DNA of 31,807 nt from Setaria digitata (lineage: Eukaryota; Nematoda; Chromadorea; Rhabditida; Setariidae): assembly GCA_003640385.1 (NCBI GenBank), contig RCAB01000622.1, forward strand, positions 210-32,016, written 5' to 3'. The notes below the pieces were generated by a model, which was not told the origin of the DNA, ran no database searches, and worked only from the letters and a program-made list of their open reading frames with translations. Shown piece after piece: positions 1 to 22,340 of the stretch; within the stretch, counting starts at the first letter, position 1, and each line of letters begins with the position of its first letter. The position numbers and the translations under genes are program-made.

Positions 1-1080
1 TAATTATTATTATTTATTATTATTATTTATTATTATTACTTTTTATTATTTATTAATATTATTATTTATTATTACTGTTTATCATTGTCACTTGCTATTA
101 TTATTGTTTGCAATCACTATTCATTTGTTATTATTGCTCGCGATTATACTATATTATTACTACTTATTTTTATTATTTACTATCATTATTATTTGTTTTT
201 ATTAATTATTATCTTTATTTATTATTATTGTTTATTTATTATTATTATTTAGTATAATTTTTCATTAGTGTTATTTTTTGTTATCATTATTTATTATTAA
301 TCTAATATTTTTACCATTATTCATTGCTATTATTAATTATTACCATTATTAATTATTTTTATTATTTTTAATATTTTTATCATTACCATTATTTTTATTA
401 TTGTCATTAATTATTATCACTGTTATTACTGTTATCATCACCATTATTGTTATTTTATTCGTTACGTATTATTCGTTAATTATCTTTTAATCATTAATTG
501 GTTATTTACCAATCAGCAATCGTTTTTAATTATTGTTTATTTCTTAATTATTATTTGTTTACTAACTTTTATCTAATGATTCTTTATTATTTATTGTTTG
601 TTATTTATACATCATTAATTATTCTTGTCGGTTATATTACTATTTGTTATTTATTACTTATTATTTGTTTTTTTTTATTATTTATTGCAAGTTAATTTTT
701 TTGTTTATTGCTATTTATTGTGAATTTTTATTTATCAGCTGATCATTTAATACTATCAATTACCAATTATTGTTATTATTATTGCCATTCTTATCGCTAT
801 TATTCGATTCAAGCCCGTTTTTATTGCTATTAAATTATTATTTCTCCTATTTTATTCAACTATTGTGATTATTATTTGTGCTTGTCACCATTATTAATTA
901 ACATCGTTTATTATTTTAATTATTATTACTGATTTCATCCTTATTAATTGTTGTTATCATTTTTGTTATTCGTTGCTATTTTTAATTCGGCCAACTACTT
1001 TTATTTTGATTTTTGCTCCAACTAATTATTATTATTTGATTAATTGTTAATTCTATCATTACTTATCATTTTCTAAAATT
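1..1080. repeat. Degenerate TTA/ATT trinucleotide tract
   Basis: The stretch is built almost entirely from TTA, ATT and TTT words with scattered interruptions, and shows a strong T-over-A bias on the + strand. No open frame here has recognisable protein content; the longest is a Phe/Leu/Tyr-rich run dictated by the repeat. It may be 5' flank of the collagen gene or a long first intron. I see no gene in it. Confidence 0.85.
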
Positions 1081-1205
1081 ATGCGTAGATCATTAGGGTG
1101 GACCTATTTTAAGTGCATATTTTTGTTCCTTTCATTTCCTTCTTTTTTGCTGTTAAAGACGAAAAAAAATTTTTTTTTTCTTTTTTAATACTTCACACTT
1201 TTTCT

Positions 1206-1237
<32 letters not shown>

Positions 1238-1696
1238 TTTTTTTGATTCTTCATTAATAAATGATAGAAGGAAACAATATCAATTTTCAATTTTAGATAA
1301 CCGAAATTGTTATTCTTCTAATACACTGCATTTCACCGCTGTTTATTTTTTATATCTGTCACGTATTTTTTTGTTAGCCATTCTCGATATTCGAGATTTT
1401 TTCTTTTCCTCCCTTTCCTTTGCTTTTTCTCACTTTTAAAACTTTTTATGACAATTCATTTGAAAATGGCAGAAGATTCCTTTTTATTTTTCAAGAAAAA
1501 AAAATTATAAATTTTTACTTTCAATATAAAAGTTTATTTTTTTTTAGGATGCTTTACCACTTTTTTTTTAAGCTATTAATTATTTTTAAGAATACTACTG
1601 ATCTCTTCTGCATTTAATAAGTTTCAGGGAAGCATTTTTTTTTTTACAGTTGTTTTTCTTTAGATAAAAGAAATTTAGATTTTTTGAATGTTGCAG
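1081..1696. other. T-rich stretch upstream of collagen exon, no gene resolved
   Basis: This contains several poly-T runs, including one of about 20 T near 1225, and no convincing coding exon. An ORF from ATG 1081 encodes a short hydrophobic peptide beginning MRRSLGWTYF. It has no splice donor that joins it in phase to the collagen exon at 1697. The acceptor TTGCAG ends at 1696, just after an in-frame TGA at 1685-1687. It is probably intron or 5' flank of the collagen gene. Confidence 0.6.
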
Positions 1697-3050
1697 TCAT
1701 CAGCAAGAGATATCATGTCAGAAGTAGCCAAGAAACAACCGGTTACCTTTGCAGCTGCTGCAATCAACAGAACAAAAAGGCAACTTGGAATTGGGGCATG
1801 TGATAGTAAGTTTTTGTATTGAATGCAAATTGGGAACGGAAATTTTGACAATTTTATCGTATCATTCTTTGAGAAATTGTTAATTGTGCAAAACGCTTTC
1901 GTATAATTTCGACTTAAATAATTTGACATACTTAGCAATACTTTTTCAGTTTAAATGATTTAATCTATTCAGTGCATACATTTATCATTGTAGGTTGTTG
2001 CAAACCTGGACATCCCGGACGACCAGGACCACCTGGAGCAAATGGAAAACCAGGCACACCAGGAGCTCCAGGACGGCCCGGTATGATGCTGTAACTGATA
2101 ATTTCTGAGATCATTTCAATTTATTTTGACGGTATTATAGCGAAATTTTATACAATTTAGAATATCGCTGCTTTAAATCACTTTTATTTCAACTATCAAC
2201 TTTTAGGAGCACCTGGACGGCCACCAATAGTTTGTGAAGAGGTAGATATTCCGCCATGCAATTCTTGCCCGCCAGGACCACCAGGGCCTCCAGGACCTAG
2301 TGGTACACCTGGAAATCCGGGAAGACCCGGACCACCAGGGAGACCCGGAAATAGTGGTATGCTTTTGTTCTGTTCATTGTTTAAATTTTTCTCTATTTTA
2401 AAAATTCCCAATAAGTCGTCATTTTCTGGGACAAAGTTTCCTACTAAAAAAATGTCTTTTCCACAAGAGAATTTTTTTTCACTTTCTTTTGGAATTATCT
2501 TGCGCAGTACAGAATACGCAATAAATTGTGCATTAGTTGTTGCAAATAAAGGGTAGCATATTTAGGCAATGTTGGGCCACCTGGACCTGCAGGACCACCA
2601 GGACCACCAGGACAGCCTGGAGCTGACGGTGAAAGGGGAGAACCGGGAAGGCCAGCATCAAGTACACCTGTACTACCAGGTGATCCAGGACAACCAGGTG
2701 AACCAGGTGCGTGATAGCATTTACTGATTCTCGTTTATTTTATTTATTTGGCATTGTTATGATGGAAGGGTGAAGTTAGGAATTCGTTTTTTTTTGCAAT
2801 AGTTGACAACGAATAAATTTCAGGACCACCAGGTTTACCTGGACCGGATGGAAATCCAGGACGCGATGGACAACCGGGAAATCCTGGACCAAATGGACCA
2901 CCAGGACCACCTGGACCACCTGGAAATCCTGGTGCTAATGGTGAAATGGGTGCACCGGGTCAACCAGGACCACAGGGTGAACGAGGTATCTGTCCGAAAT
3001 ATTGCGCACTAGATGGTGGTATATTTTTCGAAGATGGAACACGAAGATAA
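1697..3050 (+). CDS. Cuticle collagen, SQT-1/ROL-6-like, 5' end missing
   Basis: Five exons can be joined in phase: 1697-1805, 1994-2080, 2207-2356, 2566-2706 and 2824-3050, giving 237 residues and a TAA stop. Visible parts in order are an ARDIMSEV segment typical of the region after the collagen membrane anchor, an RTKR subtilisin-type cleavage site, a C-x-x-C-C cluster, and a short Gly-X-Y block. A Cys-containing break follows ([13 protein letters not shown]), then two longer Gly-X-Y blocks split by a short break, and the tail [20 protein letters not shown] plus a final Arg. That tail closely resembles the SQT-1/ROL-6 C-terminus, with a CxxxC pair and a Tyr that could cross-link. The family is secreted, processed and assembled into cuticle. 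The exon for the N-terminal signal-anchor is not found within 1-1696. The ATG at 1688 is in frame but would give a protein without an anchor, so the model is left 5'-partial. The four introns are 117-209 nt. Confidence 0.94.
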
Positions 3051-3129
3051 TGAAATTCTTTTCTTTTCTTGTGTCCTCTGTATTTGCTTGAGATACATCT
3101 TGGGTGCTCATTAGTTAAGATGTGGTTTT

Positions 3130-3135
3130 AATAAA
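3130..3135 (+). terminator. Candidate poly(A) signal of the collagen gene
   Basis: A canonical AATAAA lies 80 nt after the collagen stop codon, a normal distance for a short nematode 3' UTR. Confidence 0.65.
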
Positions 3136-3659
3136 GCAAATGAATCAAGGTGAAATTTTGCGTATTCAGTCATAAACCAGTCATTCCGCTTATCTTTTAT
3201 ACAACGTGTTTTTGTTTTACCTTTATTTTTATTTTTATTTTTTCATATTGACTACACTATTAACATTCTTATCTTCCCGTGAATCATGTGAAATTGTATC
3301 CGGTATTTAGTGGACAATTAAATGTCCATCCATCTGACAAGATCGTCAATAAAAGAAGAACCATTGCAGCATTTTCACAAACTAGTTCTTATGGTCTGGT
3401 CACTACTAAACCATTTTATATCTGTTTTCAATGAATTCACGATAACAACTACCACTTATCATCAATAAGAACAACAATGTTTCTTCGCTCCTAATCGAAT
3501 AAAATGGTAAAATTGCAACAGTTCTGATATGTTGTGAAAATTGGGCAATGATTATGTATTCTTATTATACTCATTATAAAAAGAAAGATAGAAGATGAAG
3601 CTGCATAGAATATCGCAACAGTTACAACAAACAATCAAACAAACTTCCTATTAAAAATT

Positions 3660-4030
3660 ACAGCAGTAATAATAATTGACAGAACAGTAATAATAAAAAC
3701 AACAATAGTACTGATAATAATGCTAATAATATAATAATAATAATAACAATAATAAATAATAATAATAAACGGTAATTAATGAAAATTACAATAGTTATAA
3801 TAGTGGTGTTTAAAAACGATTACTAATAATAATTAATAATAAATATGCTGGTCAAAGTTGGCATAGTATGATGATAATCATTAGCTACTATGATAACAGT
3901 AGCTAATAATAATTAAATTAACAATTAGTAATAATGCTTGCTTATAATCAATAGAAATTAGAAAAGCTTAACAATTATTAATAATAATAATGTTCATAAA
4001 TAACAGTAATACTGATAATACTACTAGAAT
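3660..4030. repeat. Degenerate AAT/TAA trinucleotide tract
   Basis: The + strand is dominated by AAT, ATA and TAA words, with short pure runs such as that at about 3730-3760. It is the reverse-complement composition of the TTA tract at 1-1080, so the collagen gene sits between two AT-trinucleotide tracts of opposite orientation. Confidence 0.7.
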
Positions 4031-4217
4031 TATACGATTATCACGATCAATACGTAATTGACATTTTTTAAATCATCAGAATTACGTTACTCCCCTTCTT
4101 CATGGGAAAATATTTGACTAGGTGTTAATTCTATCAGTATACTAACAATTAGCAATCAATAATAATTGAAAATACTTAATAATTAATGGCGAGAATAGCG
4201 GCATATCAGGAGGAGTG

Positions 4218-4269
4218 GGTGGAGTGGGCGGAAGATGAGGAGGGGAAAAGCAGAGGTGGAGTGGGCGGA
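4218..4269 (+). repeat. G-rich direct repeat GGTGGAGTGGGCGGA
   Basis: The 15-mer GGTGGAGTGGGCGGA occurs exactly at 4218-4232 and again at 4255-4269, inside a purine-rich block at about 4205-4275. Each copy contains GGGCGG. The block stands out sharply from AT-rich flanks and lies about 400 bp upstream of the cmk-1 start. It could be a promoter element or a G-quadruplex former; neither is shown. Confidence 0.6.
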
Positions 4270-4540
4270 GGAGAAAAAAAAAGTGCAATGTTATAAACAA
4301 GAGCCTAGATTAGACAGGAGTGGTGTTAGCAAACTAGCTAGCATGATGTTGCCACTACAGCCTATTATGGTCATATAGAATAGCATAGCATATGAGCACT
4401 GCTCGAGAGCAATCCCTACACCTGTGACACCTTTTTAAGTGTAATCACTTGATCATTGCTTTCTTTTCTGTCCCATTTTTGGCTATAGTTTGGCTTATTT
4501 AAATCAGTCTCATAATTGATCGATCATTTTATCAGTGAAT

Positions 4541-4549
4541 ATTTTTCAG
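4541..4549 (+). promoter_or_regulatory. Candidate splice or trans-splice acceptor upstream of cmk-1
   Basis: ATTTTTCAG is a near-ideal nematode 3' splice site lying 107 nt before the cmk-1 ATG, with no obvious matching donor close upstream. It could accept a spliced leader or end a 5' UTR intron. The call comes from the motif alone. Confidence 0.35.
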
Positions 4550-4655
4550 CTTTATATTTATCAATGATTCATTGATACCTGTGATTATTTTTACCTCATA
4601 TGATAATTGAAGTGCTGAGCAAGAAGATTGAACAGTAAAAAGAAGCAATAAATCC

Positions 4656-11947
<7,292 letters not shown>

Positions 11948-12390
11948 ACAGCATTCCACTAACTTATTATATCTGGTGAATAGCACATAAGATGATGTAA
12001 GGTGATCATCAAACAATGGGTATAATTTCCAATTAAAATGGCTTTCAGTGACAAGTGATAACTTCCATCTATCATTATTACCCTCTCTCTTCACCACATA
12101 ATTTACGATGTTATATTTGAAGTGTAAAGAATTATCTTTTTCATTGTTGTCTTTTAAAATGTCAATGCTTTCTTCGATCATTTGATACTGGCTTTTTACA
12201 GGATACAATTAAAAGCTGAGCTTGAAATTTACTGATGTACGCTAACGGCTAACAGTTTAGTTTTTAAGCAATATATCTTTCGATAAACGTGAAGACCATC
12301 AAGTTATTTGTATGAGAAACATTTAATCTACTCGTAAATCGATACTATTAAATAACTTACAAATTGCAAGCTTACTTTGACAACCTGTAA

Positions 12391-12396
12391 AATAAA
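12391..12396 (+). terminator. Candidate poly(A) signal of cmk-1
   Basis: AATAAA lies about 445 nt after the cmk-1 stop. A second AATAAA is at 12506-12511. Either could be used; the choice cannot be made from sequence. Confidence 0.4.
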
Positions 12397-12977
12397 CCGA
12401 ACTTTTGAAAAACATTGCCTAAGTACGACTCGTTTATATTTGCAATACCAACTTGACCATTCACTGTTTAAAAATATTCGTAAAATCAATTCATGTTGTG
12501 AAGCAAATAAATCAGTTACGATAAAAATTAGCACTTTGGATTGACCCCATAAATAGAAATTTGTCATAATTTTAAATCACTTTATTGTGCACCAAATTAA
12601 AGCAGACAAACATCATTTAAACAAATAAAACTGTTTAGACAACAATTTAATATATTCCTGTTAGGACAATGACAACGACAAGACCTGGAAACTTTAAAAA
12701 ATTCCAAATGGTACCATTTATCATCGGTTTTTTTCTCTTTTTTTTTTTCCACCCTACCACCAAATATTTAGGGCGCATATTGGATGCTGAATGAATTGTA
12801 CACAGAGAATTGAAGTGGAACAAATAAATTCAAAAGTAAATGACTCTTATTTTAGTAACAGCTCTTGCAGTCAGATCAAATTACACAGGAATAATGACTT
12901 GAACTGGTTGAGCAACAGCAAGAAATTAAAATCAAATAATACCATTAAAAAGAAAAAAAAAACAAAAGATGAGTCGG

Positions 12978-12983
12978 TTTATT
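12978..12983 (-). terminator. Candidate poly(A) signal of fem-1
   Basis: TTTATT on the + strand reads AATAAA on the - strand, about 510 nt past the fem-1 stop. A further copy lies at 12581-12586, which would carry the transcript close to the cmk-1 3' end. Confidence 0.4.
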
Positions 12984-13397
12984 AAAAGACAACGGAAAAA
13001 AGTCAGGGAGCCTTTAACCACTACGTCTGAAGAGGAAAAATATTGTATCGTGCAATCAGTTCTGACAATGTTCTTTCTCACTATTCCCTTTTTCTTTTCT
13101 AAATTCCAAGAAAAAGATATTCATATTTATATATACCACGCTGTATAAGAAATTTGGGCACTGGAAAGAATACTTGAAATGTACATACCCGTGATGTAAT
13201 AAATATAAGTCTCACAACAAACAGTAATCTAAAGGAAAAACTTTTTTTTCATACAAAATACACTGCATAACTTCTTACCTACTTTTCCAGAAAGAGTTGC
13301 AAAAAAAAAGATGGCACTAAATCATTTAACAAGAAATTTCCTCCTTGTTTCATACTGAAAAAAAAAAAAAAAAACAGTCCAGCAGATGTAACAGAAT

Positions 13398-13405
13398 TAT
13401 TTACA
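13398..13405 (-). promoter_or_regulatory. Pumilio-type element TGTAAATA in presumed fem-1 3' UTR
   Basis: The - strand reads TGTAAATA, a perfect match to the PUF-protein consensus UGUANAUA, 85 nt after the fem-1 stop codon. PUF proteins control germline sex-determination mRNAs in C. elegans, fem-3 being the classic case. An eight-base match in AT-rich DNA can occur by chance. Confidence 0.35.
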
Positions 13406-13489
13406 GACAGAAAAATATACAGTGGAAAAATCGATGTACATAAGTATGGAAGCATAACACAGTACGTCACAGCTCTATAATAATTAGGT

Positions 13490-18172
<4,683 letters not shown>

Positions 18173-18480
18173 TTATTAATAACAAAACCGGAAAAACGAA
18201 TTAAAAAAATTGGCCTGACACTCAATATTAACACTTTCTCACGCAACCAAACCTATCTATCTAACTTCACAGCCGCACTATTCTCCTGCACTACAAACAG
18301 TGGTGACTTTGCCATATCACATGATCTTTACGCAATAGTTGCGTCTCAATTCAGTATTTCCATCAGGATTTCCGGCTTCTCTACCGGCCTCTCATAGTGA
18401 TCAGTCTTATCACTAGAAAGTGACAGTGGAGCAATGTAATGAATACATATGTATGTGATAAGTTGATAATGGATTCCATT
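18173..18480 (-). promoter_or_regulatory. Presumed fem-1 upstream region
   Basis: This stretch directly upstream of the fem-1 start is more GC-balanced than its surroundings and has no coding content. It contains TCACATGA at 18317-18324, an M-box/E-box-like octamer, and several GATA-type words (CTTATC, TGATAA) at about 18407-18470. The positional argument is the main support. The motifs are short. Confidence 0.4.
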
Positions 18481-18564
18481 ATCTTTCTGAAATTCGGATT
18501 TATTCAGCTGTGTTGAAAAGGTTAGAATTGTTTATTGTTTGCCAACACATCAGTGGAAGAAAAA

Positions 18565-18581
18565 ATATATATATATATATA
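18565..18581. repeat. AT dinucleotide microsatellite
   Basis: An uninterrupted (AT)8 run about 400 bp upstream of fem-1. Confidence 0.85.
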
Positions 18582-20965
18582 AAGCCAGCATGAAAACAAT
18601 GTATAAATTGATTAGAATAATCTGTGATGCAATAAATATCTGTTTGTAAAATGGGAACTATGTATGATAGGACAAGTACAGATTGATTTGATAAGCCATT
18701 GATAAACAATTTTCGATAACTGAACAAATGATAAGAAAAATATCTTGATAATGAGAATGTTTAATTGAAGTGATAAAGTTTGGCGAGGGCAGAACGAATG
18801 CATAATTAGTTGTTATATGAGAAATTCGGTAATCGGCAGATTAATTTTAAATTATTGCAGTTTTTAAATTCAAACATACTTTTGATATGGAATCAGAAGT
18901 GTAAAACAATCTTACAATCAATAATAATAAAATCACGGCCTATTAATATTGCTGTTAAATTAAATATTCATAAAATCTAATATCGAGATGCTTATCACCA
19001 CTGATAATCAACATATATATTATTTTAAATTTAAAATTTGTTCTAAGAATCACTGATAAACTTAATCAGATAATTTAGTTGCAATTTAATGAAGTCGTCT
19101 TTGCAGTTATCATAATTATCAAACTTAATTCCACATTTTAATAATCCTAACTGGAGCGTAAATGTATAAAGAAAAAAGCTGCTATTATCCCTGAATATTG
19201 AAATGTTTGCTGGTGATAAGGATGATAATATAACAAAGTTCCTGGCGACTTTTTTTTTTTTTTTTTTCTTTTTGTATTCATCGGCGGTAGACAATCTTTA
19301 GTTTGGTCCAGTGGAATTAAGAATTGTTGATTCTAAATAGATAGTGCACTATTATTTTACAATTTGATAAGTACAATCGCTTTTTAAACAATCATTCCAT
19401 CACATTTTTGCGCATAATTGATAATAATCGAAAAATGAAAAGAAAGTTTGCAATTCATTTTTTTTTTTCTTTTTGAGTTTAGAATTTTTTATTTGAAAAT
19501 TAATAGTATTTATCGATGCAAACTAACTAGGGTAAAAGAATAAATTAAAATTTCTAAAAAAAGAGGCACTTTAATTTTACAGTTTTGTACCATAAAGGCA
19601 AAATCAAAAATTACAGGGAAAAAAAAAATGAATAATTTTTTTTACACGATATTTTGTAAAATTTAATTTATTACAGTTCTGCGTTATGGATAAACTGATG
19701 TTTTGAAAGAAGTATTCATTTATACAAATAGATAGCAAACAATAAAAATAATTTAAAAGGACAACAGAGAAATCAGGAAAATCACTTTCATCATAATATT
19801 TCAGTTATTATATTAATTGCCGATCTAATAATGAATGGTGATTTAATATCATTCAAATGGTGATTATTAAATTAACTTTATCAAAACTAATAGAAAAATT
19901 TGGATTTTTTCGTTTTGCAGTAAATGTTAAACCTTCGGGTTCGAATGTTGTAGATTTTTTTTTTTTTTTTTTTGTTTTTGCAGATTTTCGAAATAGATTG
20001 CAGAAAGATTAATTATAACAAATATCATTTTTGTTCAGCTATTCCAGATATATTCTTTATTGGAAATTACCGCTGCAAAAAACGTGAAATTGAAAACTGA
20101 ATAAACTTTCCAATTCTATAATTGCCAAATATTCAAACTGGTAAAAATGTTAACATATTCAGAAATCTTTTTCCTTGTAGAAGAAAATTTACTTTTTTCT
20201 TAACGGTTTTCAACAAACCATAAATTAATACACAGTTTTTGTATATTTATTTTTGTATTTATAATGCATATTCAATATTTTTATTTTATATTTATAATAT
20301 ATATTTAATACTGCCTGCATTAATTTTCACTTTCCTCCTACAGAATATTTTTTTATTTTCCATAATATTAATTATATAGTTTTAAATTAAAAAAATTAGT
20401 TAAAATTAGAAGAAGTCACATAATTATCTGTAAAACTTCTGCGAATAGATTTCCTCTCATTCTACATTGAAGTTCATATATACACTATTACAAATCTGGA
20501 ATATTTTGACAGGTGAAAAGTTCATTTTACATAGCTATTCGGATTTGAAAAAGAAAAATCCGCACAATTCATATACGTGAAATTTGTTTTTTACAAATTT
20601 AAATAGAGTTTTGAAGTTTTTTTTCTTTTCTCTGTAGGCTTTAAACTTTACAAAAATACGGCAACCAATAAAATGCTGGCAAGAAAAGTGAAAATAATTA
20701 AAAAGATAAACGAACTAACATACATATATATACGTATATGTTTAGAGATAGAAGATGAGAAAAAAATAATAGTAATAATACTAATGCTTCTATCGTTTTA
20801 TCCCATGTTTAAGTTGATTTATCGCCGTCTATCTCACGAACAAAATCTTTTATAGGATGATTAAATCACGCCGAGAACATGAAATTAGAAAGGAGTTGAG
20901 TAGAATTTTCTCGATGAAATTTTCGCCCTTTACATTATACTGAAAGAAAAGAAACAGTTCAACAC

Positions 20966-20980
20966 CAATAATAATAATAA

Positions 20981-21036
<56 letters not shown>
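20966..21036. repeat. AAT/TAA microsatellite
   Basis: About 23 AAT units with one short interruption (AAAA) near 20990. On the - strand it forces Tyr, Ile or Leu homopolymer ORFs, which are artefacts. Confidence 0.92.
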
Positions 21037-21994
21037 GTAATTAGTAATAGTGATATTGAATGAATTAATTGATTGGTAACAGCAACAAGCAATTATTAAA
21101 AACAATGATTGGTGAAGGTGGTTGTAAAACGGAAGTGAGTCCATTCAGCCATTCATTCATATTGATGCAACAATTTAACAACAAAACTCTCAATTATCAT
21201 AAATCAAAAATTTTTTTTATATTTTTCTCAAAATTCTTTTGCCATAATTTTGTGTGCACACATTAAATCGTTTCCGAACGTGAAGTGTTAGAACACAAAA
21301 AAAAAAAAGAAAAAAAAAACGGAAGAAAGGCAGTGTGGTGGAGGAAGTAGGATGAAGAAAGGTGAAGAAAAAAAAGTATCTTTAATTTGTTCGATAATGA
21401 AAAAAACAAAAAAAAAAAAAAAGAAATTTCTAAAAAGTTTATTCAAATGCTTATTTTAAAGTTATTTAATTAAATATAAAACAACCTACGTGTGCTTTTG
21501 CATGCAGATCCTCAATGGATCATTTCCGAAGGATGAGAAAATTGAACTGAAATTCGAACATTTCCGTAGAAGTCATTAATTGTGGAATTTTTATTTAGAC
21601 TAAAAAGTCGATAAGATATTTTGTCTTATTTTCCGGTAGAAAATATAGCATCTTAAATGATTACTTCTTTCTGCAATGTAATTTCTCATGTGATTTTCTT
21701 AGTGAAATATTTTTTAATTTATTTTTTTATTTTATATGTGTAAAGTTTTCTTAACTATCTTTATCAGCTCCCTCTTTATCAGTCTCTCTTTCAACTGTTA
21801 CAGCAATTACATTCTCTTTGGCTCTTTTTTTTTTTTTTTTCCCATTGCATGAATTATCGCAATAATTCGTAACTTCCGGTAAAAATTTTATCCATCAATT
21901 TCCGGATAATTATTCGAAAATAGTTTGGGAAAAAGTTTGAAGGTTGCAAATGATGCTAATGAAAATTGGTAGGAATTGATGTGGAAATTTGCAG

Positions 21995-22279
21995 GAAATT
22001 TTTAGAAAGTATGGAACACCTGGCAGAAGCGTAAAGCCGATGAAATTGATGGATGACTGTGAAGAAGGGGGGGGGGGCGCTAAATGGGAAAACTTCCCGA
22101 GAATGCGGATATCCACCGGAGATGATATGGTACGCTACGAGAAGGCGTGGTTCCCCTCCCCCGTGCTATCCCGAGACCACCCCAACAAACAAATTCACAT
22201 CTTCAGTCATCCCAACCCCATTGAGGAGAAGACAACCTATTCTCGAATGAAGAAGCTTACTGATCTAACGCTATCTTAA
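21995..22279 (+). CDS. Unrecognised ORF, possible terminal exon
   Basis: A frame of about 94 residues follows a good acceptor (AATTTGCAG ending at 21994) and ends with a TAA. It begins EIFRKYGTPGRSVKPMKLMD and later has KAWFPSPVLSRDHPNKQIHI. Its third-position GC is clearly higher than the flanks, and a stop lies in frame just upstream of the acceptor, as expected for a real 3' exon. I do not recognise a family, and no upstream exon was found. A run of 11 G (22067-22077) encodes Gly-Gly-Gly and makes the frame uncertain: a second frame (22053-22250) is also open across the island. It could also be a conserved non-coding block or a decayed insert. Confidence 0.3.
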   Translation, partial: EIFRKYGTPGRSVKPMKLMDDCEEGGGGAKWENFPRMRISTGDDMVRYEKAWFPSPVLSRDHPNKQIHIFSHPNPIEEKTTYSRMKKLTDLTLS

Positions 22280-22327
22280 CCAATTATTACTACAATCAGC
22301 GTACGTTTTGCTAGAGATTTGGCCAGA

Positions 22328-22340
22328 TAACCTTTGACCT
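22328..22340 (-). promoter_or_regulatory. DR1-type nuclear receptor site
   Basis: The - strand reads AGGTCAAAGGTTA, two hexamer half-sites with one base between them, as bound by HNF4/RXR-like receptors, a family expanded in nematodes. It lies 49 nt past the ORF island at 21995-22279. No functional link is shown. Confidence 0.35.

Larger units (their letters stand above)
3140..4655. other. Intergenic region between collagen and cmk-1
   Basis: This 1.5-kb stretch holds no convincing coding exon. It has AT-rich DNA to about 3650, an AAT-rich tract, a G-rich purine block at 4205-4275, and about 380 nt just before the kinase that should include its promoter and 5' UTR. I could not identify a TATA box. 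Confidence 0.6.
11948..13489. other. Convergent intergenic region / 3' UTRs of cmk-1 and fem-1
   Basis: The two stop codons face each other across 1.5 kb. Open frames here (11933-12208, 12328-12567 and 12791-12985) have no family resemblance and no splice support, and look like UTR or chance frames. Candidate poly(A) signals for both strands lie inside, so the 3' ends could approach or overlap. Confidence 0.6.
18481..21994. other. Gene-poor AT-rich region
   Basis: I see no supported gene. Open frames are short, AT-driven and lack splice or family support. An example is the frame from ATG 20673, rich in Ile, Lys and Leu, with no recognisable motif. The stretch contains an AT dinucleotide run, a long TAA microsatellite and many A/T homopolymers. 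Confidence 0.65.

Noticed and set aside
1081..1188. Hydrophobic ORF MRRSLGWTYF.. as the collagen signal-anchor exon
   Set aside because: The possible donor GTTAAA at 1152 leaves phase 2, while the exon at 1697 needs phase 0. The sequence also does not resemble collagen N-termini.
1688..1696. ATG at 1688 as the collagen start
   Set aside because: It would give a collagen without any signal or anchor, and a good acceptor TTGCAG ends at 1696. Family structure favours an upstream exon.
2196..2411. Minus-strand Gly/Pro-rich ORF
   Set aside because: It is the antisense shadow of collagen Gly-X-Y codons (CCA/GGA).
19925..19965. tRNA T-arm-like word GGGTTCGAAT
   Set aside because: No acceptor, D or anticodon arms can be formed around it.
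20850..21144. Minus-strand poly-Ile and poly-Tyr ORFs
   Set aside because: They are translations of the AAT/TAA microsatellite.
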